Assembly (NCBI RefSeq): GCF_000001735.4
Contig: NC_003071.7
Span: 8,549,151 to 8,613,150 of the forward strand
Direction: 5' to 3'
Length of the DNA: 64,000 bases
Source of the DNA: Arabidopsis thaliana
Taxonomy: Eukaryota > Streptophyta > Magnoliopsida > Brassicales > Brassicaceae
This document shows, piece by piece, positions 38,988 through 53,071 of the stretch. Each line of letters starts with the position of its first letter. The first letter of the stretch is position 1. The translations under genes and the position numbers were made by a program. The notes beneath the pieces were generated by a model. The model worked only from the letters and a program-made list of their open reading frames with translations, made no database searches and was not told where the DNA came from.

Positions 38988-39780
38988 AAAGTAGCTGATG
39001 CAAGGTTCGGCAATGATGTTTAATCATTCCCTTTCCCTTTCTCGTACTTGAATGTTTTGGTGATTATTAGTGTTTGTTCAAATTATTCAATTCTAAATGG
39101 GATGGTTCCATGGTTATTATCTACATAAACGTGGTTATCTTCTTGAACACGTCATCCAAATGCAGGCTTTTCTTCTTGAATCCATGAAACAAATTACGTC
39201 ATTTCTTCCTAGAGGAAGCTTTTTTGGATGCATTCTGGCTGCTGACAGACTTGAGGTCTTTTGTTCGTAAGTCGTATCACCCGCGTCGACCGTGGCGTCA
39301 TAGGTTTCTGATTTGTTGGTTTTTGCTTCACTCGAGAACCTCTGTTCTCCGTTTCCTTCTTCCCATCAGTCTCAACGTTCCCAACTGTTCCAACCTGTTC
39401 CTCTACTCCATCAATTTCTCCCTCTTCTAGAACTTTCTGTATCCAGAACCAAGAGTATATAGAAGACGATAAGTTATTAAATTATAGAGTGAATTAGGTA
39501 TTTTGACAAGATTTTCATTGCTCTAGTCCAATAACTATTAAAAATCTAGTCCAATAAACTCTTATTGTTAAAAAATAAAATTGGGCATAAAATCTTCTTT
39601 CTCACCTAATTTGCCCTAATTATATGCCAGCTTGCGTAGGAAACTATATATTGTACGTAGTCGATTAAGTGAAGATATCAAGGGATGATACTTATATACC
39701 CTTACCTTAGTAGTCTCTCATAAAACAAAACCCAACCCTTCATAATCGGTAGCCACATTCCACATATCTCCGTGGAAACC
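38988..39780. other. Spacer within the NYN cluster
   Basis: No supported gene. The plus frame 39224-39430 has no domain. The right end, before the next 19-nt exon, resembles the sequence before unit 1 (GCCACATTCCACATATCTCC versus GCCACATATCTCCC), so the promoter was duplicated too. Confidence 0.45.
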
Positions 39781-40487
39781 ATGCACAGAGGATTCAAAAG
39801 TAAGATTTCTCTCTATCTCTTGCTCAAAATTTGTTTGTGTATGGGCATGTTCCTTTTTTTTGTTGACAGGTGAGAGCTAGCTAGCGATCCAAAAAAAATA
39901 TATGTATCTATATTGCTTGGAGTACAAGGTGGTAAAGAGCATCTTGATTAGGTTTTTTTACTTTAAAAACTCTCTTTTACTACTTAATTTATATGTATGG
40001 TAATCCATATCTCCGTTTCTATATATAGTGCCAGGGGTCAAACGTGTGAGAGTTCTTAAGATGTTAAGTCACATTTGTTTATGGTCACTGGATAATTTCA
40101 CCATCAAATTTGTTGGTAATCTCGAAAAACATCACACAAGAACCGGAGCTCATCAGGGTTCTTCAAGCTTTGCGATTGAAGGATCACAACGTTCTCTTAG
40201 CACAGCCTGATCATAATAATGTCGAAGCGGCAGTTCTAATTCACACGTCTGTAAGCTCATCGGTATGGCGTTCGAGAAGCCTACTTGATCGAGGAATCCT
40301 TATCAAACAAACCGGAAACTCACAACATGATGAGACTTGTGCTTGTAGCGGATGCTTACAAGCTGTTGAGAATAAGCTTGCCAAGAAGCGTAAGAAGCAG
40401 CAGGAGCGTAAGAAGCGGAAGAAGCAGAAGCAGCAGAAGAAGTTCAAGGTCACAACTACTACCAAGGGGGACACTGAAAGTAACTGA
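39781..40487 (+). pseudogene. NYN-domain protein, unit 4 (truncated, Lys-rich tail)
   Basis: The 19-nt first exon (39781-39799, MHRGFK) is kept, but the exon carrying the WDVED motif is missing. The exon from 40035 encodes the second half of the domain, with a one-nt frameshift near 40096, after which NLLVISKNITQEPELIRVLQ reads on. It continues into a tail with CACSGC and a dense Lys/Arg stretch (KKRKKQQERKKRKK), ending at 40487. Sequence is close to unit 1 (SKNITQEPELIRVLQALRL). Without the first catalytic Asp a nuclease role is unlikely. Confidence 0.65.
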
Positions 40488-40728
40488 TGCATGCAAGGTT
40501 CCCCCAATGGTGTTCTATCATTTTTGCTTTTATCTTTCTGACTTGTGGATGTGAAGACTGAGAATCTATACTAAGCATCTAGGCTGCATTATATTTCTTT
40601 TGAACAAGTGTTGAGGTTAGGTCATAGTTTGACAAACAAGATCGAAGTGAGTAATATTTCAGTATACAAAATCAAAGGTTTGCATAAGTTATCATAATTG
40701 AAGCACAACCACCAACTGCTCTTTAACT

Positions 40729-40737
40729 CTATATAAT
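40729..40737 (+). promoter_or_regulatory. TATA box of the defensin-like gene
   Basis: CTATATAAT lies about 70 bp before the ATG of the defensin-like gene on the same strand; spacing and motif fit a plant TATA box. Confidence 0.5.
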
Positions 40738-40802
40738 CTCTCTTTGGAGTTATCTCTTTGCTACCAAAAAAAAAACAACATCAATAAAATAATTGAGTAA
40801 TC

Positions 40803-41174
40803 ATGGCCAAGCCTTGTGCTGCATTTCTTGTCTTCCTCTGCCTTTCCATGCTCATCCTGTCAATCCCTGGTGAGTTCTCTAATGTAATAGTAACAATTTC
40901 ATATCATTATAAATTCAGGATATACAAAATTAAGGAATAAACTAACTATCCTGAAAAATGCAGAAGTGGATGCTTATAATAAGCTATGCATATCAATCAA
41001 ATTAAAACGTTGACAGATATTAGTTGCCAGATGAACGATTGCGACTGCGACCACGACCACAGATGCGGTGAGTGGGAAGATGAGAGCCATGGGAATTGCA
41101 AACAACACCATCTCCGAGTCGTTTGCACATGTACCTTGGACTGTCTTGATATTTCATCTACGTCGAACGCATAA
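40803..41174 (+). CDS. Defensin-like (DEFL) secreted cysteine-rich peptide
   Basis: Two exons, 40803-40869 and 41017-41174, give a 74-residue precursor. Exon 1 encodes a classic signal peptide (MAKPCAAFLVFLCLSMLILS). The intron has GTGAGT at the donor. I chose the acceptor TTGACAG before 41017 because it is the one that keeps frame and brings in the cysteine-rich part; the earlier AG at about 40963 leads to a stop after 17 residues. The mature part has eight cysteines: C-X4-C-X-C-X5-C-X10-C-X8-C-X-C-X3-C. DEFL peptides act in defence or reproductive signalling outside the cell; the role of this one is unknown. Consistent with a DEFL annotated near At2g19893, from memory. Confidence 0.78.
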
Positions 41175-41471
41175 TAATGCATGCATATTTTCAAATCAAC
41201 GTAAGAATAAACAATCTAGTTAAGAGTTGTAACATGAGGTTTTAATGTATGAGCCCATAAGTTTGAATGTATTGAGATTATTATAAATTATAAATAATGT
41301 GTTTCTTGTTTCGATGGCTATATATAAAGTTGTAGTTATGTATGTGATCGTCGCTATGTTATGTATACTTCTTTTTTTTTGGATCTTGTGAAAAATTATT
41401 TATTATTAGTTATGTATATAGCTCTGTTAATAATTTCGCAATTTAAAGTGAATGTAATTCAAAACAACATA

Positions 41472-42489
41472 AGATTTCTTCTCTCTTCTCTCTCTTTCAT
41501 CTTTCAAAGAGAAAGAAGCTTTTTCGTTCACGATTTGCCGGCGATTATTCTCCACTGTTGTTGGTTCCGCTTGAGGCAAAATTCTCGTCTTCCTGCATCA
41601 GCTTTCTCAGTGGTGTAGGTTAGCTTTGCTTCCAACGTAAATGGCTTTTTTAGCATCTTCGTCCGGCTTTGTTTCTGGTATTGGTGGTTTTGTCAACACC
41701 GGTGGTCGACTCTGTTTCTAGCGATCTCACCGCTTATCTCGCTAGCGGGTATTGGCTAGCTTTTGCTCAGGAGCGTTTGCTCTAACTTTTTTTTTTTTTT
41801 TTCTTTAGGCTCTTTTGATTTCCAATTAGTTTTGGTTTCCTTTGGCTCTCGCTAGCTTTATCTCTTTCTATTGATCTAAGTTTGTAATTCTTCAATCCTT
41901 CTTTGTTTAAAGGGCTTGATTCGTTCTTCATGCTTTCTAGATTTTAAAATTTTAAGAACGAAGTTATATTGTTGGATTGATGTTTCTCTTCGTTAATAGT
42001 TCATGTTGAAGTAATTGGGGGCTGAAATTATATACCGATACTTTGGATTCGATTGAATTTTCGTTTTTAGGTTTGATGACCTGCAATTGAAGATTGAAAG
42101 CTTGTCTATTGAAGAAGAAGAAGAAGAAGAAAATTCAAAGATTCTCATCAAAGCTAAAATTGGAATCTCGCCATGATTTCTTTGGGCGAAGTTTGAGACA
42201 TGTTGATAGATCAAGTTTTCTGGTGATTTTGGTCGGATTGAAGATTCCCGACGACACACAATTTTGCCAATGAACGGAAACTCCTATCTCTTCCACTTCC
42301 CACGTGTCTAGAAGCCTGGTTACCATTGGATACGTGTTTCATGTGCTGTCTACAACAAGCTTTCCTTCAATTTAGGGTTTCTGTTGGGCTTTTCTTTTAA
42401 TTTAGTGTTATTGCCTGTTAATTTTGGCTTTATATTATTTGGCCTTGTATAAATAAATAAAACACAGTTGTGACAAAAAAAATAAAAAA
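41472..42489 (+). mobile_element. Second poly(A) retroposon with 15 bp target duplication
   Basis: Flanked by identical 15 bp repeats ATTCAAAACAACATA (41457-41471 and 42490-42504) and ending in an A-rich tail after TTGTGAC. It is about 1.0 kb, has a CT-rich start and no reverse transcriptase. The minus-strand frame at 41993-42259 crosses a GAA repeat and is not convincing. Size and structure fit a SADHU-like retroposon. The tail region (GTTGTGACAAAAAA) resembles that of the element at 19419-20750 (AGTTTGACCAAAAAA). Confidence 0.83.
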
Positions 42490-42504
42490 ATTCAAAACAA
42501 CATA

Positions 42505-42955
42505 TCTTGAAGGGATCTAGGAAAATGTACTAACTAGAGTTAAGAAAGTCATCTTAGCTAGTGCCAAAAGTATGGGATAAAAGCAAAATTGTGAGAGAAA
42601 GACCACACACGGATAGACTAATATATTCATTATTACACTCACTAATAAATTGACGTACAATATTGAAAATTGGTAAGTCTACAAGGAAAAACCACTCATG
42701 TTTACCCGTCAAACTAGCGATGTAAATTTTGCACTCTTTTGCCAAATATATAACATTTTCATCGTTTTCTATTAAACAAATTCACTTCATATAGTCTTTA
42801 ACTTTCAGAGTTGCAAAGTTAAATGAGAGATCTTGGCATGTGTTTGAAATCTCAACTTGAAAGACTAATTTAATACTGGAAATTACAGAAAGACATGGGA
42901 ATAACTGAACAAAGGATGAGAAGCACACAAAGTATAGACTCTTGAGTTTCAACTT
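42505..42955. other. NADP-ME1 3' flank
   Basis: Contains the probable NADP-ME1 3' UTR near 42860-42955. No other gene seen. Confidence 0.45.
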
Positions 42956-46253
<3,298 letters not shown>

Positions 46254-46669
46254 CTTGAAAGGATCAATGAAAACAATCCCAAAAACAAAAAGCGAAAAGA
46301 AGTAGATTTTTCTAGGATCACAAAGGAAGAAACTTAATGGAAAGAAGAAAGGTCTGGAAAAGACAAATGGAAGCTTGAGGATGCAGAGAGGTGTCACACT
46401 GAAGAAGACAGCTTTGTACACCAAATGGACTCTGAAAGTGCCACGTACAATTAATTGAAATTAAATATAAGCATTAGTTTTCTTTATTTATTCCATAAGC
46501 AAACATACACACGGAATTACTTGTACACTAGATGACAAATCTTAAGTTATAACTTAAACAAAGGAAGTACACCACATAGCTTCGCCTATAAGTTCGGTTA
46601 CCTAGGTCAGATACTTGTCTAACGCATCTTATGATACATGAAGACAACAAACAGGACAAGTAAGTCTGT
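46254..46669. other. NADP-ME1 leader/promoter and RDR3 3' UTR
   Basis: Only about 415 bp separates NADP-ME1 from the RDR3 stop. It must hold the malic enzyme promoter and the RDR3 3' UTR. The same sequence recurs, diverged, at about 52577-52905. Confidence 0.6.
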
Positions 46670-49600
46670 TCAACCCAAAAGCTTTTTAAGCACAGACGTT
46701 GAAGCCACTACTGATTTATCCTTCGTTTTCTTAAGGTAAAATTTGCACAGGACCGGTCCTGCAACATTCCAGGCAAATGTACATTTCGCAACACCTTCCT
46801 GAATGGCATAATCGTAAACGACGTTGTAGAGTGCCAAGGCTTGGGGGTAGAGTTCTTCCAGACTTTTATTGCTGTCTTCAAACCCTGCAGCGCCATAGAA
46901 ATCCTGATACAGACAGAAGAAACCGTTCAACCGATGAGTTGTGTTAAGAAGCATTATATGGACTAATCAACAAAAAATGTGATTCATGAAATCTATTGGT
47001 CAGATCTTTGCATTGGATTGAGCGAGAGCTTACCTGCTTGTACCTCTGGATAACTTCATTGGTTAATTGATTCCTCTTAACCTTATCAGTTTCCATCATC
47101 GCTTGGGACATTTCACTTCGGTAATTCTCGTACCAGGATGTAAATTTATCCATGTGAGACTTAGGGACCGGTTCATCTTCAAAATACCAGAGTTTACTGA
47201 TTTCTGAATTGAAACATACAATATAGACGTTAATACATATTCGAGATGATGAGTTCTTGTGTACTCTGATTATTGATAGAAACTAGAAGATCCGTACCAG
47301 ATGGTGGGGGTTCCTCTGCATTATGAGAATCCACAGTGTCAAAGATTAATCCAAGAATAGAAGTGGACCTGAAATCTCTCTTAGGGTCACGCTCCATGTA
47401 ATGTGGAAAATTTTTGATCTCTAGATCGGGCGGGAGATCAACCTTAGCCCCCTTTTTTGGTGCATCAAGAGCATCATAGTATATATCAATCAACTTAAGA
47501 ATATTCTTCTTCCTTTCATATTTTTCCTTAGCACTCTCATCTCCTAAGGTGAGGAAAGGGTCCATTATTCCTAGCCAGCAATCTGCAGCCATCCCTATAA
47601 CGTCTCTGTAAACCGTGAAAACAAGGCATATGTTAACTAAACGAACTATTGTGAGCTTGAAAGTAAGCCGACAGTTAAATTATGTACCTCTTACAAAATC
47701 TTGCTTTTAAGAACATTTTGAATAGCTCTTCTTCCAACTCTTCTTCTGATAGTTCACTTGGCTTTCTTCCACAGTAAATTTTACTAGGTTTAGAAGAACT
47801 CACCCATGGTTCACTTGGCTTGAAGTGTTCCAGTAGCTAAATAGACGAATTCCGGTTCACAGGTCAGGTCTCAGCAATGAAGAGTTTATTTTCAAATGTG
47901 ATGGATATAGCAGAGTACCTTGGGATTTCTGGATATGAAATACATATCGCCATCAAAGTCACCACCAGCAATCTCATCGCCCAAGGATCTTGGACCTTTC
48001 TGAGGGAAGAACACAGCAAACTTGGCATTTCCAACATAGTCTTCTAAGGCCTTAACATAGGTAGCCTTAAGTACATGTATGTCTCCAAAATGTAATCCAG
48101 GATTTCTGTAAACTAACACATCCCCGGAAATTTGGCCAGAATGGCTACAAAACCATGAAAAGAAAGCAGTGAAAATGAGCAGCTACTTGTAGGGAAGAAC
48201 TCATAATTCCAAGGAAGCTAATCACTGTTTTTTGATGATTACATGCAAAACTCAAAGCGAAAGAGAAAGAGAAGAATTTGCTAGCCTACAGGATGACACA
48301 GATTTCATTTTCCTTAAGCTCCCCGGTGGGATCCACTGTGCCCATGATATAGTATGATTCGTCAATAGGAAACCTTCCTGCTTTGAGAGCATTCCTCTCT
48401 GTCTTTAAGAGATAAGAAAGACGATCCTTCAAGTATGGTTCATCAAGAGGGATACCAACCAAGATCATATCTGCAGTGTACTGGTCGTCCCCATAATTAA
48501 TGGCAGCTGCACAGACAAATGAACTTAATAAAAAGACCCATTGAGTGTCTCCTCAAACTTCCGAGCATATTTTAACTCAGTAGCTTCAGGAGTAGTAAGA
48601 AACTGCAAACAAACAAGAAAGCTTTAAGATTCTTAGCACCTTTAAACGCAGCACGTTCACTGTAGAATATGGTTTTGGACTCTTCCAGCGTGTTGCGCAA
48701 TATATTCAAAAAGAAGTCATTAGGGACTCCTCCATAACTAAGTAGCGCCACCAAATTTCTTGATAGCCTCGCCTTTCTTGGTGGATTACTAGAAGATGCA
48801 AACAACCAGAGATCAAAAAAAGAAAAGAAAAAACATCAAGCGAGAAATTCAGCTTCAGGATAGTAAGAACTCTTGTGACAGCTACCTTGTAGTGACTACC
48901 TCCAAGGAGTTAAAGGTACTAAGATTTGACAAGGTTCGATCTTCATACACCTTGATCATAGAAGGTCGAACCTGGACAGTCCGAGGAGGAAGCTGCCAAA
49001 TAAAGGAGAAAACTGAGGAATAGCTTGCAAATCTGATTTTTGTGACATGAAAGAGAGCTGGCTTACTTTCTTGTTTGTGAGAAAAGTTCCCTTAACAGCA
49101 TAGCCATTATAAAAAATCCGAAACTGGATCAGCAGAGGCTGTTGAAAAAACGATTTATTACTACTTGTTTTAAGTGATAGAAAAATACTGAGTGGAGCGC
49201 TTAAACGTGGAATATAAACTACATACCGGCTCTTGGCCACATGGTCCCTGTCCTTCAAAATTTAAATTCTTACTCTTGATCGAAAACAAATAAGAAACAA
49301 ACATGATAAGGAATCAAGAGTGAACAAAAGGCAACTAAGAAACCATCAAATAATCAAGGAAGTACAGGAAAGACCTGAATATTGTTACTTCTCATAGATT
49401 TCCCTTTAAAAATATTAACTGGACACATCCGAGCAAGGTCCTCAGAGATGTAGCCAGTTCCATCTGAATGTATACAAGGTTTCCCATTCTTGTCAAGAAC
49501 ATCCTTATCATCTTGATCCTGCAATTGTCAGAGAGGTAAAAAGCCAAGGCACATATCAAATACAACTAAATAAAGGCATTAGAAAGAGACGCAGTTCCTG

Positions 49601-51607
49601 AAGAAAACATGAATTAAGGAAGTACATGGCAGTGTATATCATCGATTTGCTCAAAGGTAATTCCAGTCATGTCAACTTCGAGCGTTTTAGTCTTTGACAG
49701 AATTAAAGAAAACCTGAAGCATCAACAAAAGGTGACTCTGATTACAAAGGAGGAAATCTCAAGAGTTTAGAGATGAAACAGTAGAATATCCTCATATGCC
49801 TACAATAGAGTACCTTGACATATAGTTGGGCAAAGATGACAAAGTATTCACATGCATAAAATGCATACGTGCTTCATGCATTGACTTTCCGGCGAAGATA
49901 TAGGGATTTTGCATATCAATTGAAGCTGTCGAGTCTGTGCGTATAAAGTAGCATTTAACTCCCTTTGTAGAAACATCTTTCTTCTTCTCTTCTTTCCCTC
50001 CATCTTTGAAAACTGTTTGTAAAGGAAACGTAAACAAGCTACAATATGCAGTCTTAAACACAAAGATGAAAATGATCTGCTATGTTGCTAGACATGGCAT
50101 TAGCACCTAAAAAATGAAAAATGTTATATGCTCAATAAGAGGTATTAAGAAGGAGAAAAGACCCACCAAAAAATCGATAACGGCGTAACCCAACCATGAT
50201 ACCATTCTTAGCAATCCCTTTGTATGTAGAGTAAAGGTCATTACAATAGGTTTCCACGCCTAACACTTTATCAAATTTGACAGTTAGAACGTTATCATCA
50301 CCCAAAACCTTGTGCAGGTGTGTTCCAGTGTTCTCCAGAAGATGACCCTGTGAACACAGTTTATCAATAAGTAAAAATAGTATTAAGACACTGTCCAGGA
50401 CTTTATCATAATAGTAGGATATACACATTTATTAGATATATGATAGCGACTTGCAAACAAATTATGTCAACAGCTTCTAGTAGTATCTCTTGAATTCAGA
50501 TCCTTTGAAAACAAAGAACATATATCAAGCTAACACAAAGAACGTAGCAACACGGGAAAATGCAAAAAATGAAAGACAGAGCTTAGAGAGGAGGTTATAC
50601 CTTGAATTTGTAACTACCATCGGTAGCAACATGACATTGATAGTAATGGGTCATCCCACTATCCCCTTCAAGTGGCTGGAGAAAGAAGCATGTAAGAAGA
50701 CGCAATTAGTACAGATTCTTCATAAATTGCAGAAGATAAAGGAATTTGAAGTATCCACCAGGTCTCTCTCCATGTCTTGTCAATTCACTTAAGAAAGTAC
50801 ATGATGAAGAACAGAACAGAGAACTGCCATACCCTTCTTCGCTCCTTGGGGGAACAATAACGCTGTCCCAACCGGTTCCAAACCGCTGCTTCATATGAAA
50901 CCATTGGCAAATCCTTCCATTTTCTGATCTGATCACCAGATATAACCTCCTCAACAAGGGATTCCCTGTAACAAAAAACGATCACTTTCCAAAGGAATAG
51001 ATAAGAACTGATTATTAAAGATCAAAAATTGTTCCAGCCTAACATACCCTCCAATATAGCTAAGCAACAGAAACGCCTTCTTGAATTCAAGTTCACCCAA
51101 AGCTAAAAGCGGAGGAATGTACTTAGATCCACCATTTTCTTCTCTTTTCATGAACTTAGGAGAGGGAGTTTCCAAATCAAGAGACACATCTGCTAAAACA
51201 ATTGACCAATACTCATAAATAAAACTCTAGAGCATATAAAACAACACAAGCCCATCAGATACTGACTGACCTTGAGAAGCCCTGCAACTTTTTTTGGCAG
51301 GAGTTCTAGGAGACTGTACTGGAGACTCGCCGGGACTCAGGCGTGGAGAGCCATCAACAGTGACTGTCCCTTTAACAAAATACATGATTAACCCATCGAG
51401 GGTCTTCAAATACGGCTTATTGAAAACTTTCCTAAGTGTTTCCAGAGCCAATTCCTCAGAAATCGAAGAAAGTTTTCGCCTTGTCTCCACACTTATCGGA
51501 AGACGATGATTGTGTTTCTCGTAGATTTTCTCCAACATTGTTTCAACACTACCCAGAAGAGCGATCTCTGACCGCGGAGAGACTTCATCGCAGCCATTGT
51601 TCATCAT
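46670..51607 (-). CDS. RDR3: RNA-dependent RNA polymerase 3 (gamma clade)
   Basis: Eighteen exons traced: 51607-51271, 51192-51048, 50965-50833, 50675-50601, 50347-50167, 50012-49814, 49713-49626, 49518-49375, 49247-49227 (21 nt), 49138-49067, 48992-48886, 48788-48640, 48506-48290, 48144-47919, 47836-47688, 47605-47298, 47203-47034 and 46903-46670. Phases agree and give about 984 residues. The catalytic loop is GDEIAGGDFDGDMYFISRNP; DFDGD rather than DLDGD marks the RDR-gamma clade (RDR3/4/5). Upstream come KPCIHSDGTGYISEDLA and QVRPSMIKVY. The double-psi barrel should copy RNA into dsRNA, but the clade's function is poorly known. First of three tandem copies; matches At2g19910. Confidence 0.95.
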
Positions 51608-52165
51608 TTTTTCTCCCCAAAATCGGAGTCAGTGTCTATAATCTAGGGTTCATAATATATAGCCCTAGTGGGAAGAGAGAAACTTGTTTAACTCTGGAAT
51701 TGCTTTTGCTGCCATTTTCTCAAAGTTTCGTCCTTTAGGTTTCAAAAAAAGAAAAAAACAGAAGTTTTGTGTAAATCTGTTTGATACTTTGATTTGACTA
51801 CACGGAGATTTATATGCAGTACGCTATTCTAGCCGTTTATTAATTTTTTAATTTTTATCAAAATGCCCAACCATCACTACTATATTTACAAATCTGCCAC
51901 TACTTTCTCGCCGGCGCTGCAAACGCGCAAGTAAAATCGCGTTTTCGGACTATTTTGTCTCATTGCATAATCGCGAATTATTTATATATGCACATTCATA
52001 TTACAAGTTTCAAGGTTACAAAAACACACCTGCAGAGGTAATTTTATTCATTGTCATAAGCATTTATTCACAAAAAATACTCAGCAGAGGCAACAAATCT
52101 ATATTAGAAGTTTAGAACCAAACCAAAGTCGCTACAACATCTTGGTACCTATTAGCTAAGTTACT
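51608..52165. promoter_or_regulatory. RDR3 promoter region, related to the RDR4 upstream region
   Basis: It aligns by eye with 57740-58330 upstream of RDR4, including the box AAACGCGCAAG...ATCGCG at 51921-51943 and a trailing stretch (CACAAAAAATACTCAGCAGAGG) that matches sequence beside the RDR5 3' end. No gene seen. Confidence 0.6.
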
Positions 52166-52320
52166 TAGTCTGTAGATTCATGAGCAAAATCATAAAGAAG
52201 CATTGGCATGCAGTGAAATGGATACTGAGGTATATCAGCGGTTCAGTGAAGAAGAAACTTTGCTACAAGCAAGACGGAGAGAGTTCATTATTAGAGGTTA
52301 TTATTCCCCTACACCTCAGA
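52166..52320 (+). pseudogene. Copia pol fragment in the RDR3-RDR4 spacer
   Basis: About 50 codons read LVCRFMSK..., then HWHAVKWILRYISGS and KKKLCYKQ. This is the conserved segment between RT and RNase H of copia elements, also present in the element at 12.7-17.9 kb. It has no LTR and no flanking coding sequence, so it is a fragment. Confidence 0.8.
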
Positions 52321-52342
52321 ACTCGAAAATTCCAATGGAGGT

Positions 52343-52515
52343 TTATGAGTTACGCTATTTCTGTTCCAGTCAATAACCAAACAAGAAGACATAATAAAAA
52401 TATGTGGACATAAAGGATCAGACTGTGTGATTCCAAAAATTGATTCTTACTTAACCAGAACCAAGATATAGGAAGGTGGGCTCTGCAAGTGCACTATTCA
52501 TTAACTTCTGAAGAA
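52343..52515 (-). pseudogene. NADP-ME1 fragment A (exons 10-11 region)
   Basis: It matches 44355-44522 of NADP-ME1: part of exon 11, the whole intron (CCAAACAAGAAGACATAA, TGATTCCAAAAATTGATTCT) and part of exon 10, with many substitutions and small indels. Same orientation as NADP-ME1. Since an intron is kept, it arose by DNA duplication and not from a transcript. Confidence 0.85.
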
Positions 52516-52576
52516 TTTAGTCTTGCTACTTCCATTACTATATTTGCTAATATATTATACTATATTTGCTACTATT

Positions 52577-52905
52577 CACAAAGGAAGAAACTTTTGCTAC
52601 TTTTCTTGAAAAATATAGTAATGGAAGGAAGAAGGTTGTGGAAAATCCAAATGGAAGCATGAGGACGCAGAGAGGAGTCGCACTGGAGAAGATAGCTTTG
52701 TACACCACCACACTATAAAGGTCATCATTTTTTTCTATTCCATAAGCAAATATACATACACACGGAATTATATGTTAACTAGAGGACAAATCTAAGATTA
52801 GACCTAAATCAAAGCCAGTACTACACCACACATCTTGGTTTGGCCTATAAGTAGGTTACTTGCCTAACACGCATATTATGAGACATGAAGACAGCAAATA
52901 CTTAT
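52577..52905 (-). pseudogene. NADP-ME1 fragment B (5' region) joined to RDR4 3' flank
   Basis: It matches 46317-46655: CACAAAGGAAGAAAC, ATGAGGACGCAGAGAGG, AGCTTTGTACACCA, TTCCATAAGCAAA and onward into the stretch preceding the RDR3 stop. It carries the malic enzyme leader/promoter but no start exon, and runs straight into the 3' flank of RDR4, in the same order as at the true NADP-ME1-RDR3 junction. Confidence 0.85.
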
Positions 52906-53071
52906 TGTTATCACCAGAACAGAACAGTAAGAGTGTTCAGCCGAAAATCTCTTTCAGCATGGAAATCGAACACATTACTAAATTCTTCTCGTAGAATCTG
53001 CACAGGACCGGACCTGCAACCTTCCAGACAAACCCGCAACTTTTAACGTTATTCCACTTGATGGCATAGTC

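Noticed and set aside
41993-42326. Minus-strand frames of 63-88 codons inside the second retroposon
   Set aside because: They run through a GAA/TTC repeat and lack any domain or conserved start context.
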